Source: Dysgonamonadaceae bacterium
GTDB lineage: Bacteria; Bacteroidota; Bacteroidia; Bacteroidales; Dysgonomonadaceae
Assembly (NCBI GenBank): GCA_031254645.1
Contig: JAIRUA010000028.1
Coordinates: forward strand, 248,001 to 312,000
Reading direction: 5' to 3'
Length of the DNA stretch: 64,000 bases
Of the stretch, positions 1 to 8,904 are shown piece after piece. Numbering within the stretch: the first letter of the stretch is position 1; every line of letters starts with the position of its first letter. Under the pieces are notes generated by a model. That model had not been told where the DNA came from and ran no database searches. It saw only the letters and a list, made by a program, of their open reading frames with translations. A program made the translations under genes and the position numbers.

Positions 1-17
1 CAAAGCAACATCAATTT

Positions 18-917
18 ATGAAAAAAAGTTTTACTAGAAACGCATTTATTGGCTTAGCATTCATTGCAAGCATAGTAATGATATATTTCGGAATCAATTT
101 TCTGAAAGGTGTAAATGTTTTTAAACAGCAACATAGGTATTATATTACGCTCGACAATGTTGAGAGACTTCTCGTATCCTCGCCCATTTACTTGAATGGT
201 TTTCAGGTGGGGTTGGTCAATAACATCAGAATGGTCAGTGGCAATCCTGTAGGATTTGTTGTTGGTGTGCATTTTGTGGAAAAATTTCCGATTCCGAAAG
301 ATAGTTATATGGAATATAGTGTTGATGTGTTTGGCTCGTCATCAGTGAATGTTGTGTTGGGGTCGAGTAACCAAATGTTTCAACCCGGTGATACATTGCG
401 TGGTGTAAAGCAAGTAGGATTAATGGACGGTATATCGGAAATAATGCCCAAAGCCGATGCCGTGCTTGGAAATATCGATTCGTTATTAATCACAATGAAT
501 ACGCTATTGTCAAATCCGGTGTGGGAACAAACGATGCAAGGAATTGCCGGAACGGTAGAACAGTTAAATCGTTCGAGCCAAAGTCTTAACCGGATTATTG
601 GCGCGGTGGAGCACGATTTGTCGGCTATCAGCCAAAATCTCAACGATGTATCAGGCAATTTGAAAAGTGTGAGTGACGATCTCGCACAATTAGAACTGCA
701 AAAAACATTTTCTTCTATTGACGAAACAGTAGAAAACTTAAAATCCTTGACCGCTAAAATCAATAGTAATGACAATTCTATCGGACGATTGATGCACGAT
801 CCGAGTCTACACGACAGTTTGGTTGTTACGTTGAGCAGTGCCGCTCAACTATTGGAAAACATACGCCAAGACCCCGACAGATACTTAAGTGTGCGTGTGC
901 GATTATTTGGTAGATAA
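18..917 (+). CDS. MCE/MlaD-family lipid transport protein
   Basis: A 299-residue protein with one N-terminal membrane helix (about residues 8-29) and an MCE domain at about 37-125, followed by a long helical, coiled-coil-like C-terminus rich in N, S and L repeats. MCE proteins are periplasmic, inner-membrane-anchored substrate-binding parts of ABC systems that move phospholipids or other hydrophobic molecules between membranes. The Bacteroidota version is usually one protein of this size. No ATPase (MlaF) or permease (MlaE) gene is visible here, so partners must lie outside the window. The ATG at 18 is close to the window edge and any upstream operon partner is not visible. The family call is firm; the substrate is unknown. 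Confidence 0.88.
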   Translation: MKKSFTRNAFIGLAFIASIVMIYFGINFLKGVNVFKQQHRYYITLDNVERLLVSSPIYLNGFQVGLVNNIRMVSGNPVGFVVGVHFVEKFPIPKDSYMEYSVDVFGSSSVNVVLGSSNQMFQPGDTLRGVKQVGLMDGISEIMPKADAVLGNIDSLLITMNTLLSNPVWEQTMQGIAGTVEQLNRSSQSLNRIIGAVEHDLSAISQNLNDVSGNLKSVSDDLAQLELQKTFSSIDETVENLKSLTAKINSNDNSIGRLMHDPSLHDSLVVTLSSAAQLLENIRQDPDRYLSVRVRLFGR

Positions 918-1323
918 ATTGACGTTTTTTTTGACAAAATGTTGTCTATTTCTAACGTTCAAGAATCTCTAATTAGATTTGCTCTAAATAAAGTAGTTTC
1001 TGAAATATCCTTGCAAACGCTTTCACTTATCACATTTAGAAAGAAATTTGAATGTTTCCTTAGAGACACAAGTGTGATTGTTGATGTTGTGCATATTGCT
1101 CATAGTCAAAATGTTGCTGTTTTAACAATCTCTTTATAAAGCTGTTCTTCAAAACGATATCATTATTCGACTGATTACTAACGTTATCTTTTTGATAGGA
1201 AAAAACGGGCTTTTTTTTCTCATTTTTTTTGTTGAACTTTGCAAACCCAATCAAAAATCGGGAATCTTAAAAAGAAATAAGAAATAGCTCGTTTTTTACG
1301 ATAGAAATAGAATTATAGAATTA
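918..1323. other. Intergenic region upstream of dnaA
   Basis: About 400 AT-rich bases with no convincing gene. Short open frames on both strands (939-1139 and 1060-1254) lack a recognisable domain, good codon pattern or promoter. A weak promoter-like GAACTTTG sits at 1234-1241, about 80 bases before dnaA. I see no cluster of DnaA boxes, so there is no support for an origin here. Confidence 0.5.
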
Positions 1324-2721
1324 ATGAAAACTGACTGTAAACAGCTTTGGAATAATTGCTTGAATGTGATTCGGGACAATATCTCAGAAGAAGCATTCAA
1401 TGCGTGGTTTATTCCCATTGTGCCACTTCAATACAAGCACAATGTACTTACCGTGCAACTTCCAAGTCAGTTTTTCTTTGAATACCTCGAAGATAAATAC
1501 CTTGATCTGATTCAACAAACGCTCTATCGTGAAATTGGTGCAGGTACCACACTCAAATATCGCATTTTGGTAGAAACCGAAAAGCAGACGGCTGTGGATT
1601 ATCCGAGTGAGCCGAAATCGCACGTAAATAAAAAAACGACGAAAAAAGTAACGGAAAAAATTCCCAATCCTTTTGAGCGAGTGGAAACGCCGGAATTCGA
1701 TTCTCAAATCAATCCCAAATACTCGTTTCTTAATTTCTTTGAAGGCGAAAGCAACCGATTGGCGCGTGCTGCCGGAGAAGCCGTAGCAAACAATCCGGGG
1801 AAAACGGCTTTTAATCCGCTTTTCATACATGGTCATTCGGGTGTTGGGAAAACGCATCTATGTCACGCAATTGGTGCAAAAGTGTTGGAATTGCATCCCG
1901 AAATGAAGGTATTGTACGTTTCGGCACACTTGTTCAAAGTGCAATTTACCGATTCGCGTCGTTTTAATACCACAAACGATTTCATCAATTTCTATCAAGG
2001 TATTGATGTGTTAATTATCGATGATATTCAAGAGCTTGTAGGATTAGAAAAAACGCAGAATACATTCTTCCACATATTCAACCATTTGCACCAAAACAAC
2101 AAGCAACTGGTTATGACATCAGATTGTGCACCAATGGATATGCAAGGTATGGAAGAGCGATTATTAACGCGTTTTCGCTGGGGATTAGCTGCAAAACTCG
2201 AACGTCCCGACAAAGAGTTACGCAAGAAAATTCTTCAAAACAAAATTACTTCCGACGGACTTTCCATTCCGCAAGAAGTGATTGATTTCATTGCCGAAAA
2301 TGCGACCGAAAATGTGCGCGACCTCGAAGGAATTGTTGTTTCGTTGATGGCGCACTCTATTATCAACAATCGGGAAATTGATATGAGTCTCGCTCGCAGG
2401 GTGTTGGAGCAAAGTATCAAGTTCGAGAAAAAGCGTATTACGCCACAAAGAATTCAAGAAACGGTGTGTAACTTTTATAACATTAAAAGAGAGCTCATTC
2501 AGTCGGCATCGCGTAAGCGGGAAATTGTACAGGCACGTCAAGTAGCGATGTATTTCACAAAACAATTGACGGAGTTGTCGCTTTCGCAAATCGGCATACA
2601 AATCGGTAATCGTAATCACGCCACCGTTCTTCATGCATGCAATACAGTGAAAGATTTGACGGAAGTAGACAAAAGTTTCTGTTCGGATATTAAAGAAATT
2701 GAGCGAATACTTTCTTCATAG
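1324..2721 (+). CDS. dnaA: Chromosomal replication initiator DnaA
   Basis: A 465-residue DnaA of normal length. Domain I lies at about 1-75 (helicase/DiaA contact), followed by a short Lys/Thr-rich linker at 95-125. The AAA+ domain III has Walker A GHSGVGKT at 170-177 and Walker B with the DDIQEL motif. Domain IV at the C-terminus carries the DNA-binding signature NRNHATVLHA. It opens the origin and loads DnaB helicase. It stands alone as a transcription unit: a 400-base spacer lies upstream and a strong hairpin terminator follows the stop. ATG at 1324 fits the family N-terminus. In this phylum dnaA is often away from oriC, which agrees with the lack of visible DnaA boxes. Confidence 0.98.
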   Translation: MKTDCKQLWNNCLNVIRDNISEEAFNAWFIPIVPLQYKHNVLTVQLPSQFFFEYLEDKYLDLIQQTLYREIGAGTTLKYRILVETEKQTAVDYPSEPKSHVNKKTTKKVTEKIPNPFERVETPEFDSQINPKYSFLNFFEGESNRLARAAGEAVANNPGKTAFNPLFIHGHSGVGKTHLCHAIGAKVLELHPEMKVLYVSAHLFKVQFTDSRRFNTTNDFINFYQGIDVLIIDDIQELVGLEKTQNTFFHIFNHLHQNNKQLVMTSDCAPMDMQGMEERLLTRFRWGLAAKLERPDKELRKKILQNKITSDGLSIPQEVIDFIAENATENVRDLEGIVVSLMAHSIINNREIDMSLARRVLEQSIKFEKKRITPQRIQETVCNFYNIKRELIQSASRKREIVQARQVAMYFTKQLTELSLSQIGIQIGNRNHATVLHACNTVKDLTEVDKSFCSDIKEIERILSS

Positions 2722-2740
2722 GTTTAAGAATTTAAAGTTT

Positions 2741-2788
2741 AAGGTTTAAAGTTCAGGTATAATCTGTAAACTTTAAACCTTTTTTTAT
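2741..2788 (+). terminator. Rho-independent terminator of dnaA
   Basis: Perfect 13-bp inverted repeat, AAGGTTTAAAGTT (2741-2753) against its complement at 2769-2781, with a 15-base loop and a T-run directly after. It lies 20 bases beyond the dnaA stop. The upstream bases repeat the same TTTAAAG words. Confidence 0.8.
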
Positions 2789-2851
2789 TCTATTTTATCT
2801 TCTCAAAAAATGAATTTAAAAAGTTAAATTATTGATTTTGTGTGGTAAGAA

Positions 2852-2883
2852 TTTGGTTGCCGGAAAAAAAACTTCTATTTTTG
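2852..2883 (+). promoter_or_regulatory. Bacteroidota housekeeping promoter of the lipoprotein gene
   Basis: TTTG at 2852-2855 (-33 element), a 20-base spacer, then TATTTTTG at 2876-2883 (-7 element, consensus TAnnTTTG). Transcription would start near 2890, ahead of both candidate ATGs of the next gene. Confidence 0.6.
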
Positions 2884-2977
2884 CGATATAGACTTAATAT
2901 TTCACCTTTTAAACTTGAAAATTATGAGTAGTTTTATTCAAAATCTTTGTGTTGATCCCGAAAAATCGGGACAAATT

Positions 2978-3325
2978 ATGCGAAAAATAGTAGTGTTAGG
3001 CATAGTATGTATGTTGCTTTTTATAGTGTTAAGTTGCGACAATGCAAATGATATTGAAGAAGCTGAAATCTTTACGTCAGAATTCTATATCCTAAAAAGT
3101 GTTGGAACAGACGGTTGTGACTGGGTGTTTGCGCCGCATTGCTCAATTTGTGACGGTCCTTGCTTTTCTTTCGCCGGTCCTGCACCTTGGCGTGCTGTGC
3201 CAATCAATTTGCCAGAAAAATTTAAAAGAAATGGGCTTTATGTGAATGTAAGATTCCGTGAACTTGCACATCAAAGATGTAATTATGATGCTATTGAGAT
3301 AATCAAAATTGAAGAAATAAAATAG
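2978..3325 (+). CDS. Small Cys-rich putative lipoprotein, function unknown
   Basis: A 115-residue protein if started at 2978. That start gives a textbook lipoprotein signal: MRK, a hydrophobic stretch and a lipobox ending LSC at residue 20. An earlier in-frame ATG at 2924 would add 18 residues before the signal and fits worse, though both are downstream of the promoter. The mature part is acidic, then carries a short CysxxCys-like patch (CSICDGPC) within a W/F/P-rich segment; three further cysteines lie outside it. I do not recognise the family. It has its own promoter and sits between dnaA and xseB, so there is no operon clue. Surface or periplasmic location is inferred from the signal only. 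Confidence 0.7.
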   Translation: MRKIVVLGIVCMLLFIVLSCDNANDIEEAEIFTSEFYILKSVGTDGCDWVFAPHCSICDGPCFSFAGPAPWRAVPINLPEKFKRNGLYVNVRFRELAHQRCNYDAIEIIKIEEIK

Positions 3326-3392
3326 TTTACATTCCAATTGCTGTGGATTTGTGTGCCCTTACAAAATTTGATTTTTCAACTATAAAATAAAT

Positions 3393-3575
3393 ATGACCTA
3401 TATAGAAGCTAAAAACGAACTCGAACAAATTGTACAATCTATCGAATCAAACGAACTTGATGTTGATGCACTGACCGATAAAGTGAAACGCGCAGCGGAA
3501 CTCATCTCCTTTTGCAAAGAAAAACTGACAAAAACCGACAAAGAACTTCAAAAAATCCTCAAAAACATCGAATGA
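3393..3575 (+). CDS. xseB: Exodeoxyribonuclease VII small subunit
   Basis: A 60-residue acidic, all-helical protein with the XseB pattern (Y-EA--ELE-IV-----E--VD-L) near the N-terminus. XseB coats the XseA catalytic subunit to form exonuclease VII, which degrades single-stranded DNA from both ends. The length is at the lower end for the family. Its stop codon overlaps the ispD start (ATGA at 3572-3575), so the two are translationally coupled. The large subunit gene xseA is not in this window. Confidence 0.85.
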   Translation: MTYIEAKNELEQIVQSIESNELDVDALTDKVKRAAELISFCKEKLTKTDKELQKILKNIE

Positions 3576-4264
3576 TTCCTGAAAAGAAATATAGTGTAAT
3601 CATTGTTGCAGGCGGAAAGGGCGTGCGAGCTGGCGGCGATATCCCGAAACAGTTTCAACTGCTCGGCGAGAAGCCTATGCTGATGTACACCATTCAAGCC
3701 TTTTATGATTACGATTATAGAGTGAAAATCATACTCGTTTTGCCCGATGGTTTCGATGGATATTGGAAAGGATTGTGCGAAAAACATCAATTTAATGTGC
3801 CACATAAAATAATTATGGGTGGTGCAACTCGTTTTCAATCTGTAAAAAACGGATTAGTCGAAGTATCTGATGATGAAATTGTAGCTGTGCACGATGGTGC
3901 ACGTCCGTTTGTAACCTCGCAGCTTATCGCTCGCTGCTTTGACATAGCATTTACGAAACAATGTGGCGTTGTTCCTGTAATAGACGAAGTAAATAGTGTG
4001 CGTTTTGTTACCCAACGCGGTAGTACTATAGCTGATCGGCAGAGTCTAAAAATAGTACAGACACCACAAGTTTTTCCCGCCTCTGCTTTGAAAAAAGCAT
4101 ACGAAACAGATTTCGATTCTTCATTTACTGACGATGCTTCTGTCGCTGAAAAAGATGGCGTGAAAATCGAACTTCTATCCGGCGAAGAGACGAATATCAA
4201 AATAACAACTCCTTTCGACTTATTTATCGGCAAACAATACCTGCATTTGATGACGAATCGCTAA
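3572..4264 (+). CDS. ispD: 2-C-methyl-D-erythritol 4-phosphate cytidylyltransferase
   Basis: A 230-residue enzyme of the MEP isoprenoid pathway: it joins CTP and methylerythritol phosphate to give CDP-ME. The N-terminal nucleotide-binding signature VAGGKGVRAGGDIPKQF and the downstream VHDGARPFV motif are both present and typical of IspD. I chose ATG 3572, which overlaps the xseB stop (ATGA), rather than the upstream in-frame start at 3512: the extra 20 residues lie wholly inside xseB and do not belong to the family. It is co-transcribed with xseB. No clear terminator follows. Confidence 0.95.
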   Translation: MIPEKKYSVIIVAGGKGVRAGGDIPKQFQLLGEKPMLMYTIQAFYDYDYRVKIILVLPDGFDGYWKGLCEKHQFNVPHKIIMGGATRFQSVKNGLVEVSDDEIVAVHDGARPFVTSQLIARCFDIAFTKQCGVVPVIDEVNSVRFVTQRGSTIADRQSLKIVQTPQVFPASALKKAYETDFDSSFTDDASVAEKDGVKIELLSGEETNIKITTPFDLFIGKQYLHLMTNR

Positions 4265-4343
4265 TTTTTGCCTTATTTTTCCCAAAATAGTTTTTGAGAA
4301 TAATTTTTTCTTCCATTTTGTCTATATTATGATATATTTTTAT

Positions 4344-4351
4344 TACTTTTG
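4344..4351 (+). promoter_or_regulatory. Possible -7 element before the Lrp-type regulator
   Basis: TACTTTTG matches TAnnTTTG and lies 26 bases before the start codon. The nearest upstream TTTG (4317-4320) is 23 bases away, slightly too far for the consensus spacer. Confidence 0.42.
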
Positions 4352-4377
4352 GAGGAATTTACAAAATTACACCCCTT

Positions 4378-4875
4378 ATGGACAAAATTGACAAATTAGA
4401 CAGACAAATCTTGGAAATTATCTCGCATAATGCTAGAATTCCATTTAGAGATGTTGCCGAACGATGCGGCGTTTCACGTGCAGCCATTCATCAGCGTGTA
4501 CAGCGAATGATTGAGAACCAAGTAATCGTTGGCTCGGGATACAACGTAAACCCGAAAGTATTAGGATATGCTTCAAGCGCTTACATTGGTGTAAAGCTTG
4601 AGAAAGGCTCAATGTATAGAAATGTAATTCCTGATTTCGCAAAGATTCCCGAAGTAACGGAATGCCATTTTACAACCGGTCCCTACACGCTGTTGGTAAA
4701 GTTGTATGCTCGCGATAATGAGCATCTTATGGATTTGCTGAACAACTATATCCAAGAGATTCCGGGTGTGGTGGCAACGGAAACGATGATTTCGCTGAGC
4801 CAAGGTGTAAAGCGCGAAGTGCCAATCCTTAAACCGACAGAAAAAGAGACTATCATCAAAGAAGATGAAGAATAA
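4378..4875 (+). CDS. Lrp/AsnC-family transcriptional regulator
   Basis: 165 residues. The N-terminal winged helix-turn-helix at about 4-60 carries the AsnC signature (LDRQILEIISHNARIPFRDVA then GVSRAAIHQRVQRM, with the first motif split over the helix pair). A RAM/AsnC ligand-binding domain follows at about 68-145 (GVKLEKGS, TGPYTLLVKL, IPGVVATET). Such proteins form octamers that bind amino acids and control amino-acid metabolism genes or their own gene. It is monocistronic, with its own promoter and a strong terminator. The effector cannot be read from sequence. Confidence 0.92.
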   Translation: MDKIDKLDRQILEIISHNARIPFRDVAERCGVSRAAIHQRVQRMIENQVIVGSGYNVNPKVLGYASSAYIGVKLEKGSMYRNVIPDFAKIPEVTECHFTTGPYTLLVKLYARDNEHLMDLLNNYIQEIPGVVATETMISLSQGVKREVPILKPTEKETIIKEDEE

Positions 4876-4905
4876 GAAAAATCGTTCTATTTTCGCTTAA
4901 TGAAG

Positions 4906-4943
4906 CAAAAAAGGAATGCAATACTTGTTGCATTCCTTTTTTG
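4906..4943 (+). terminator. Terminator of the Lrp-type gene, probably bidirectional
   Basis: A perfect 16-bp inverted repeat: CAAAAAAGGAATGCAA (4906-4921) against 4928-4943, with a six-base loop. A-run and T-run flank the stem, so it could also end transcription of the tRNA-Pro gene arriving on the other strand. Confidence 0.85.
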
Positions 4944-4946
4944 TTG

Positions 4947-5019
4947 TCGGGATGAGATGACTCGAACATCCGACCTCCACGTCCCGAACGTGGCGCGCTA
5001 CCAACTGTGCTACATCCCG
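4947..5019 (-). tRNA. tRNA-Pro (CGG)
   Basis: A 73-base cloverleaf on the minus strand. The seven-base-pair acceptor is CGGGATG/CATCCCG, the anticodon stem CCACG/CGTGG closes the loop TTCGGGA (anticodon CGG), and the T-arm loop is TTCGAGT. The discriminator is A; CCA is not encoded. Confidence 0.93.
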
Positions 5020-5028
5020 ATTATTTGG

Positions 5029-5056
5029 TAGAGACGAGGCGCGCGCCTCGTCTCTA
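5029..5056. repeat. Perfect 28-bp GC-rich palindrome
   Basis: A perfect self-complementary 28-mer centred on GCGCGC, with half-site TAGAGACGAGGCGC. It lies 17 bases past the sdhB stop (minus strand) and just upstream of tRNA-Pro. It is far more GC-rich than its surroundings. It could serve as a terminator stem for the sdh operon, though no T-run follows, or be a REP-like element. Confidence 0.8.
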
Positions 5057-5073
5057 TGCTATCTATGCAAATT

Positions 5074-5829
5074 TTAATCCTTAAATTTCGCACACAAATA
5101 CTCACGATTCAAACGAGCAATATTCGTGATAGAGATACTTTTCGGACATTCTACTTCACACGCTCCGGTATTAGTACAGTTACCAAAACCGAGTTCTTCC
5201 ATTTTCGCTACCATTGCTTTGGCGCGTCTCGCTGCTTCGGGGCGACCTTGCGGCAAAAGCGCAAACTGGCTTACCTTTGCCGATACGAATAGCATTGCCG
5301 AGCCGTTTTTACACGTTGCTGCGCACGCTCCACAGCCTACACAAGCGGCTGCATCCATTGCCATTTCGGCATCTTCGTACGGAATGAGAATAGAATTTGC
5401 GTCGGGCGTACCACCGGTATTTACCGACACGTAACCGCCTGCTTGAATGATTTTGTCGTACGCCGAACGGTCAACCATTAAGTCTTTGATAACCGGAAAT
5501 CCTGCCGAACGCCAAGGTTCAATCGTAATTGTTTCGCCCTCCTTGAATTTGCGCATATGCAGCTGACAAGTGGTAATGTCTTCATCGGGTCCGTGTGGGT
5601 GCCCGTTGATGTACAAACTACACATTCCGCAGATTCCTTCGCGACAATCGTGGTCGAAAACTACCGGACTTCCGCCCTCGTTGATAAGCTGTTCGTTGAG
5701 AATATCAAGCATTTCGAGAAATGAGCTTCCTTGAGAAATATTTTTTAGTTCGTAGGTTTCAAAGCGTCCTTTAACTTTCGGTCCATCTTGACGCCAGACT
5801 TTTATCTTAATATTTATATCTTTGTCCAT
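5074..5829 (-). CDS. sdhB: Succinate dehydrogenase/fumarate reductase iron-sulfur subunit
   Basis: 251 residues, the usual length for this phylum. A [2Fe-2S] ferredoxin-like domain has Cys62, Cys67, Cys70 and Cys88 (CREGICGMC). The C-terminal domain has [11 protein letters not shown] (Cys163, 166, 169, 173) and Cys218, 224, 228 for the [4Fe-4S] and [3Fe-4S] clusters. It carries electrons between the flavin of SdhA and the quinone site in SdhC. It is the last gene of sdhCAB, 33 bases after sdhA. In Bacteroidales this complex runs mainly as a menaquinol:fumarate reductase in anaerobic respiration, so frdB would be an equally fair name. Confidence 0.96.
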   Translation of the reverse strand: MDKDINIKIKVWRQDGPKVKGRFETYELKNISQGSSFLEMLDILNEQLINEGGSPVVFDHDCREGICGMCSLYINGHPHGPDEDITTCQLHMRKFKEGETITIEPWRSAGFPVIKDLMVDRSAYDKIIQAGGYVSVNTGGTPDANSILIPYEDAEMAMDAAACVGCGACAATCKNGSAMLFVSAKVSQFALLPQGRPEAARRAKAMVAKMEELGFGNCTNTGACEVECPKSISITNIARLNREYLCAKFKD

Positions 5830-5862
5830 AATGTTTGTTTTTTACTTGTTAAAGGGTTTGAC

Positions 5863-7821
5863 TTATGCCTTATAATTACGTTGCTGACGAACAACAAATT
5901 CATAATCCAACGGCTCTTTTGCCATCATCGGGTCTTTATCTTCGCCTTGATATTCCCAACACGAAACGTAAGCGAACTTCTCATCGTTGCGCAATGCTTC
6001 CCCATCCGGCGTTTGATATTCAAGACGGAAGTGTCCGCCACAAGATTCTTCGCGGTCGAGGGCATCGTGCGCCATCAATTCGCCGATTTCGATAAAGTCT
6101 GCCAAGCGTAACGCTTTTTCAAGTTCTACGTTTAGTTTGTCTTTGTCGCCCGGAATACGAAGGTCGCTCCAAAACTCTTTTTTCAATTCTTTGATGTCTG
6201 CAATTGCTTTTTTCAATCCTTCGGCATCGCGTCCCATTCCCACGAAATCCCACATAATATGTCCTAATTTTTTGTGGATATAATCAACAGAATGAGTTCC
6301 TTTGATATTCATCAAACGCTCAACTCTATCGTTGATTTCTTTTTCGGCTTGTTCAAATTCCGGTGCATCGGTTTTGAAACGGGGTACGTTGATTTGGTCA
6401 GACAAATAATTTTGAATCGTATAAGGAAGCACGAAATAGCCGTCTGCCAATCCCTGCATCAATGCTGATGCGCCTAAGCGGTTTGCACCGTGGTCGGAAA
6501 AGTTTGCTTCGCCGATACAGAAACAGCCCGGAATGGAGGTCATTAATTCGTAGTCCACCCACACGCCGCCCATTGTGTAATGAATAGCGGGATAAATCAT
6601 CATCGGTGTTTGGTATGGATTGTCGTCAACGATTTTTTCATACATTTGGAAAAGATTGCCGTAACGCGCTTCGACCACATCTTTTCCAAGACGTTGGATG
6701 GCATCGGCAAAATCAAGATAAACTGCCAAACCTGTATTTCCTACGCCATAGCCTGCATCGCAACGCTCTTTCGCTGCGCGAGATGCAACGTCGCGAGGCA
6801 CTAAGTTTCCGAAAGCCGGATATCTTCTTTCTAAATAATAATCGCGGTTTTCTTCTTTAATGTCGGTCGGACGAAGTTTTCCTTCGCGAATGGCTACCGC
6901 ATCTTCCAATTTTTTCGGCACCCAAATACGTCCGTCGTTACGCAACGATTCCGACATCAACGTCAGTTTCGATTGAAATTCGCCGTGAACGGGAATACAA
7001 GTCGGGTGAATTTGCGTCATACAAGGATTGGCGAACATTGCGCCTTTTTTGTAGCACTGCCAAGCTGCCGATCCATTAGAAGTCATTGCGTTAGTAGAAA
7101 GGAAAAATGTATTTCCATATCCTCCGGTAGCAATAACAACGGCGTGAGCAGCGTAACGTTCGATTTCGCCGGTAACTAAGTTACGCACCAAAATTCCACG
7201 AGCGCGACCGTCAATCATTACCAAATCAAGCATTTCGCGACGAGTGAATAGTTTCACTTGTTTTTTGTGCACGGCACGGCTCAATGATGAGTAAGCGCCC
7301 AACAACAATTGCTGTCCGGTTTGTCCGCGAGCATAGAAAGTCCGTGAAACTTGCGCTCCACCGAAAGAACGATTGTCTAATAATCCGCCATAATCGCGTG
7401 CAAAAGGTACGCCTTGTGCCACACATTGGTCAATAATTTCGTTTGCTACTTCTGCCAAACGATACACGTTTGCTTCGCGAGCGCGATAATCCCCACCTTT
7501 AATTGTATCGTAAAACAGACGATAAACCGAGTCGCCGTCATTTGGATAGTTTTTCGCCGCATTGATACCTCCTTGTGCAGCAATAGAGTGCGCACGACGA
7601 GGTGAATCTTGAATACAGAAATTCAACACATTGAATCCCATTTCGCCAAGTGAAGCAGCTGCCGACGCACCTGCTAATCCGGTACCTACTACAATCACAT
7701 CGAGACGACGCTTGTTTGCCGGATTTACCAACTTTTGGTGATCTTTATAATTAGTCCATTTTCCTTCAAGTGTGCCTTGTGGAATTTTGGAATCGATTTT
7801 TTTATTATCTATCTGAGTCAT
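5863..7821 (-). CDS. sdhA: Succinate dehydrogenase/fumarate reductase flavoprotein subunit
   Basis: 652 residues. The N-terminal FAD-binding motif [19 protein letters not shown] and the [11 protein letters not shown] segment, whose His covalently binds FAD in the family, are both present. The capping and substrate region includes HPTCIP, and the C-terminal part carries [18 protein letters not shown]. It interconverts succinate and fumarate at the cytoplasmic face of the inner membrane. The length and N-terminal extension match the Bacteroides-type diheme (type B) complex rather than the E. coli enzymes. It sits between sdhC and sdhB. A long inverted repeat lies in the 115-base gap from sdhC. 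Confidence 0.97.
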   Translation of the reverse strand: MTQIDNKKIDSKIPQGTLEGKWTNYKDHQKLVNPANKRRLDVIVVGTGLAGASAAASLGEMGFNVLNFCIQDSPRRAHSIAAQGGINAAKNYPNDGDSVYRLFYDTIKGGDYRAREANVYRLAEVANEIIDQCVAQGVPFARDYGGLLDNRSFGGAQVSRTFYARGQTGQQLLLGAYSSLSRAVHKKQVKLFTRREMLDLVMIDGRARGILVRNLVTGEIERYAAHAVVIATGGYGNTFFLSTNAMTSNGSAAWQCYKKGAMFANPCMTQIHPTCIPVHGEFQSKLTLMSESLRNDGRIWVPKKLEDAVAIREGKLRPTDIKEENRDYYLERRYPAFGNLVPRDVASRAAKERCDAGYGVGNTGLAVYLDFADAIQRLGKDVVEARYGNLFQMYEKIVDDNPYQTPMMIYPAIHYTMGGVWVDYELMTSIPGCFCIGEANFSDHGANRLGASALMQGLADGYFVLPYTIQNYLSDQINVPRFKTDAPEFEQAEKEINDRVERLMNIKGTHSVDYIHKKLGHIMWDFVGMGRDAEGLKKAIADIKELKKEFWSDLRIPGDKDKLNVELEKALRLADFIEIGELMAHDALDREESCGGHFRLEYQTPDGEALRNDEKFAYVSCWEYQGEDKDPMMAKEPLDYEFVVRQQRNYKA

Positions 7822-7834
7822 AATCTGTTTTTTT

Positions 7835-7930
7835 GTTGATTTGATTATTTGTTTATTTGATTATCTGTTTTCGCTTGATTTATATGCCGTTAGGCAACAA
7901 ATCATCGAATAAACAAATCATCAAATAAAC
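7835..7930. repeat. Long inverted repeat between sdhC and sdhA
   Basis: Two 35-base arms (7835-7869 and 7896-7930) are complementary at 30 of 35 positions by hand alignment. Each arm is itself made of GATTATTTGTTTATTT-like words. In the sdhCAB transcript it would form a large hairpin just before the sdhA start region and could set the subunit ratio or stabilise mRNA ends. Confidence 0.7.
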
Positions 7931-7936
7931 ATAAAT

Positions 7937-8623
7937 TTATTTTATTCCAAATAAATACACCAGTGGAATCGCCACAAATAACAAACAAGTGATGGTTGCG
8001 ATAATAGCCGAAAGCACTTTGATACGTGGAAGCCATACATTGTTGCTAAATCCAAGTGATTGCATTCCGCTCCAGAAACCGTGTGTCATATGTAGCCAAA
8101 GTGCAAAAACGCCAATGATGTAGATGATGCAAGCAATCGGATTTGAGAATACCGATGCAATGTGGTAAGCACCATCTGCTGCTCTTGAAGTATCCAAGTG
8201 TTCCATACCCAAAATGTAATGACCTACTTCAATCATTTGCATTTTTGACCAGAAATGTACCATGTGCATTACTAAAAATGCCAAAATTGCAAGACCAATT
8301 AAAAGCATATTCATTGATGCCCACGAAACGCCTTTTTGACGTCCTGCTACTGCATATCGGTCATTCCCACGCGCTTTGCGGTTTTGCAATGACAAAATGA
8401 TTGCATAAATAATGTGTATACCAAACAAAGCAAAAAGCCCAATAGTGGCAATTATTGCATACCAATTTGCCCCCAGAAAGTTACAAATAGCATTGTAAGC
8501 TTCCGGTGAAATAAGATACACGAAGTTCATTGCTGCGTGAAACAGCGCAAACAAAACAAGCCCCAGCCCGGTGAGACTCATTACAAATTTTCGTCCGATT
8601 GGAGAATTAATTAACCAACGCAT
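7937..8623 (-). CDS. sdhC: Succinate dehydrogenase/fumarate reductase cytochrome b subunit
   Basis: 228 residues with five predicted membrane helices, as in the diheme type B (B. subtilis/Wolinella-like) complexes. Histidines in helices (for example LFALFHAAMNF, LFGIHIIYAI, LAFLVMHMVHFWSK, LWLHMTHGFWSGMQSLG) are candidate heme ligands. It anchors the SdhAB pair in the inner membrane and exchanges electrons with menaquinone. It is the first gene of sdhCAB, about 70 bases downstream of a promoter-like site. Confidence 0.95.
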   Translation of the reverse strand: MRWLINSPIGRKFVMSLTGLGLVLFALFHAAMNFVYLISPEAYNAICNFLGANWYAIIATIGLFALFGIHIIYAIILSLQNRKARGNDRYAVAGRQKGVSWASMNMLLIGLAILAFLVMHMVHFWSKMQMIEVGHYILGMEHLDTSRAADGAYHIASVFSNPIACIIYIIGVFALWLHMTHGFWSGMQSLGFSNNVWLPRIKVLSAIIATITCLLFVAIPLVYLFGIK

Positions 8624-8691
8624 AAAGTTTTGTTTTTGATTAAGTTATGAATTTATTTATTTTTTATTTTTCTCTCTCTCATATTTTCCCA

Positions 8692-8699
8692 CAAAATTA
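8692..8699 (-). promoter_or_regulatory. Possible promoter of sdhCAB
   Basis: On the minus strand TAATTTTG matches TAnnTTTG about 70 bases before sdhC. No clear TTTG box is found at the expected distance, so the call is moderate. Confidence 0.42.
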
Positions 8700-8762
8700 A
8701 ACATTTTTCGTGATGTGTGAAGATTTATTTGCGGAAATTTTTCTTTAATATGTGTTTCGATA

Positions 8763-8793
8763 GATTTTTCGAGTTCTCGAAACTTGAAAAATC
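8763..8793. repeat. Imperfect 31-bp palindrome in the divergent sdh/OMP spacer
   Basis: GATTTTTC at the left pairs with GAAAAATC at the right and the middle AGTT/AACT also pairs, with a few mismatches. It lies in the 281-base spacer between divergent sdhC and the first barrel gene, so it could be an operator for either. Nothing else is evident in this spacer. Confidence 0.45.
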
Positions 8794-8904
8794 ATTGTAT
8801 AGCTAAAATAATCAAACTTTTTTGTAACCGAAATATTCATTCAATCGTCCTATGAGTAAAATAACAATTGAAAATTGGCGTAAGCCAAATAAAACAACGA
8901 AAAT

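Noticed and set aside
939-1254. Small open frames on both strands before dnaA
   Set aside because: No domain, promoter or codon pattern; AT-rich spacer easily gives 65-codon frames.
918-1323. Replication origin upstream of dnaA
   Set aside because: No cluster of TTATNCACA boxes or an AT-rich 13-mer array could be identified by eye.
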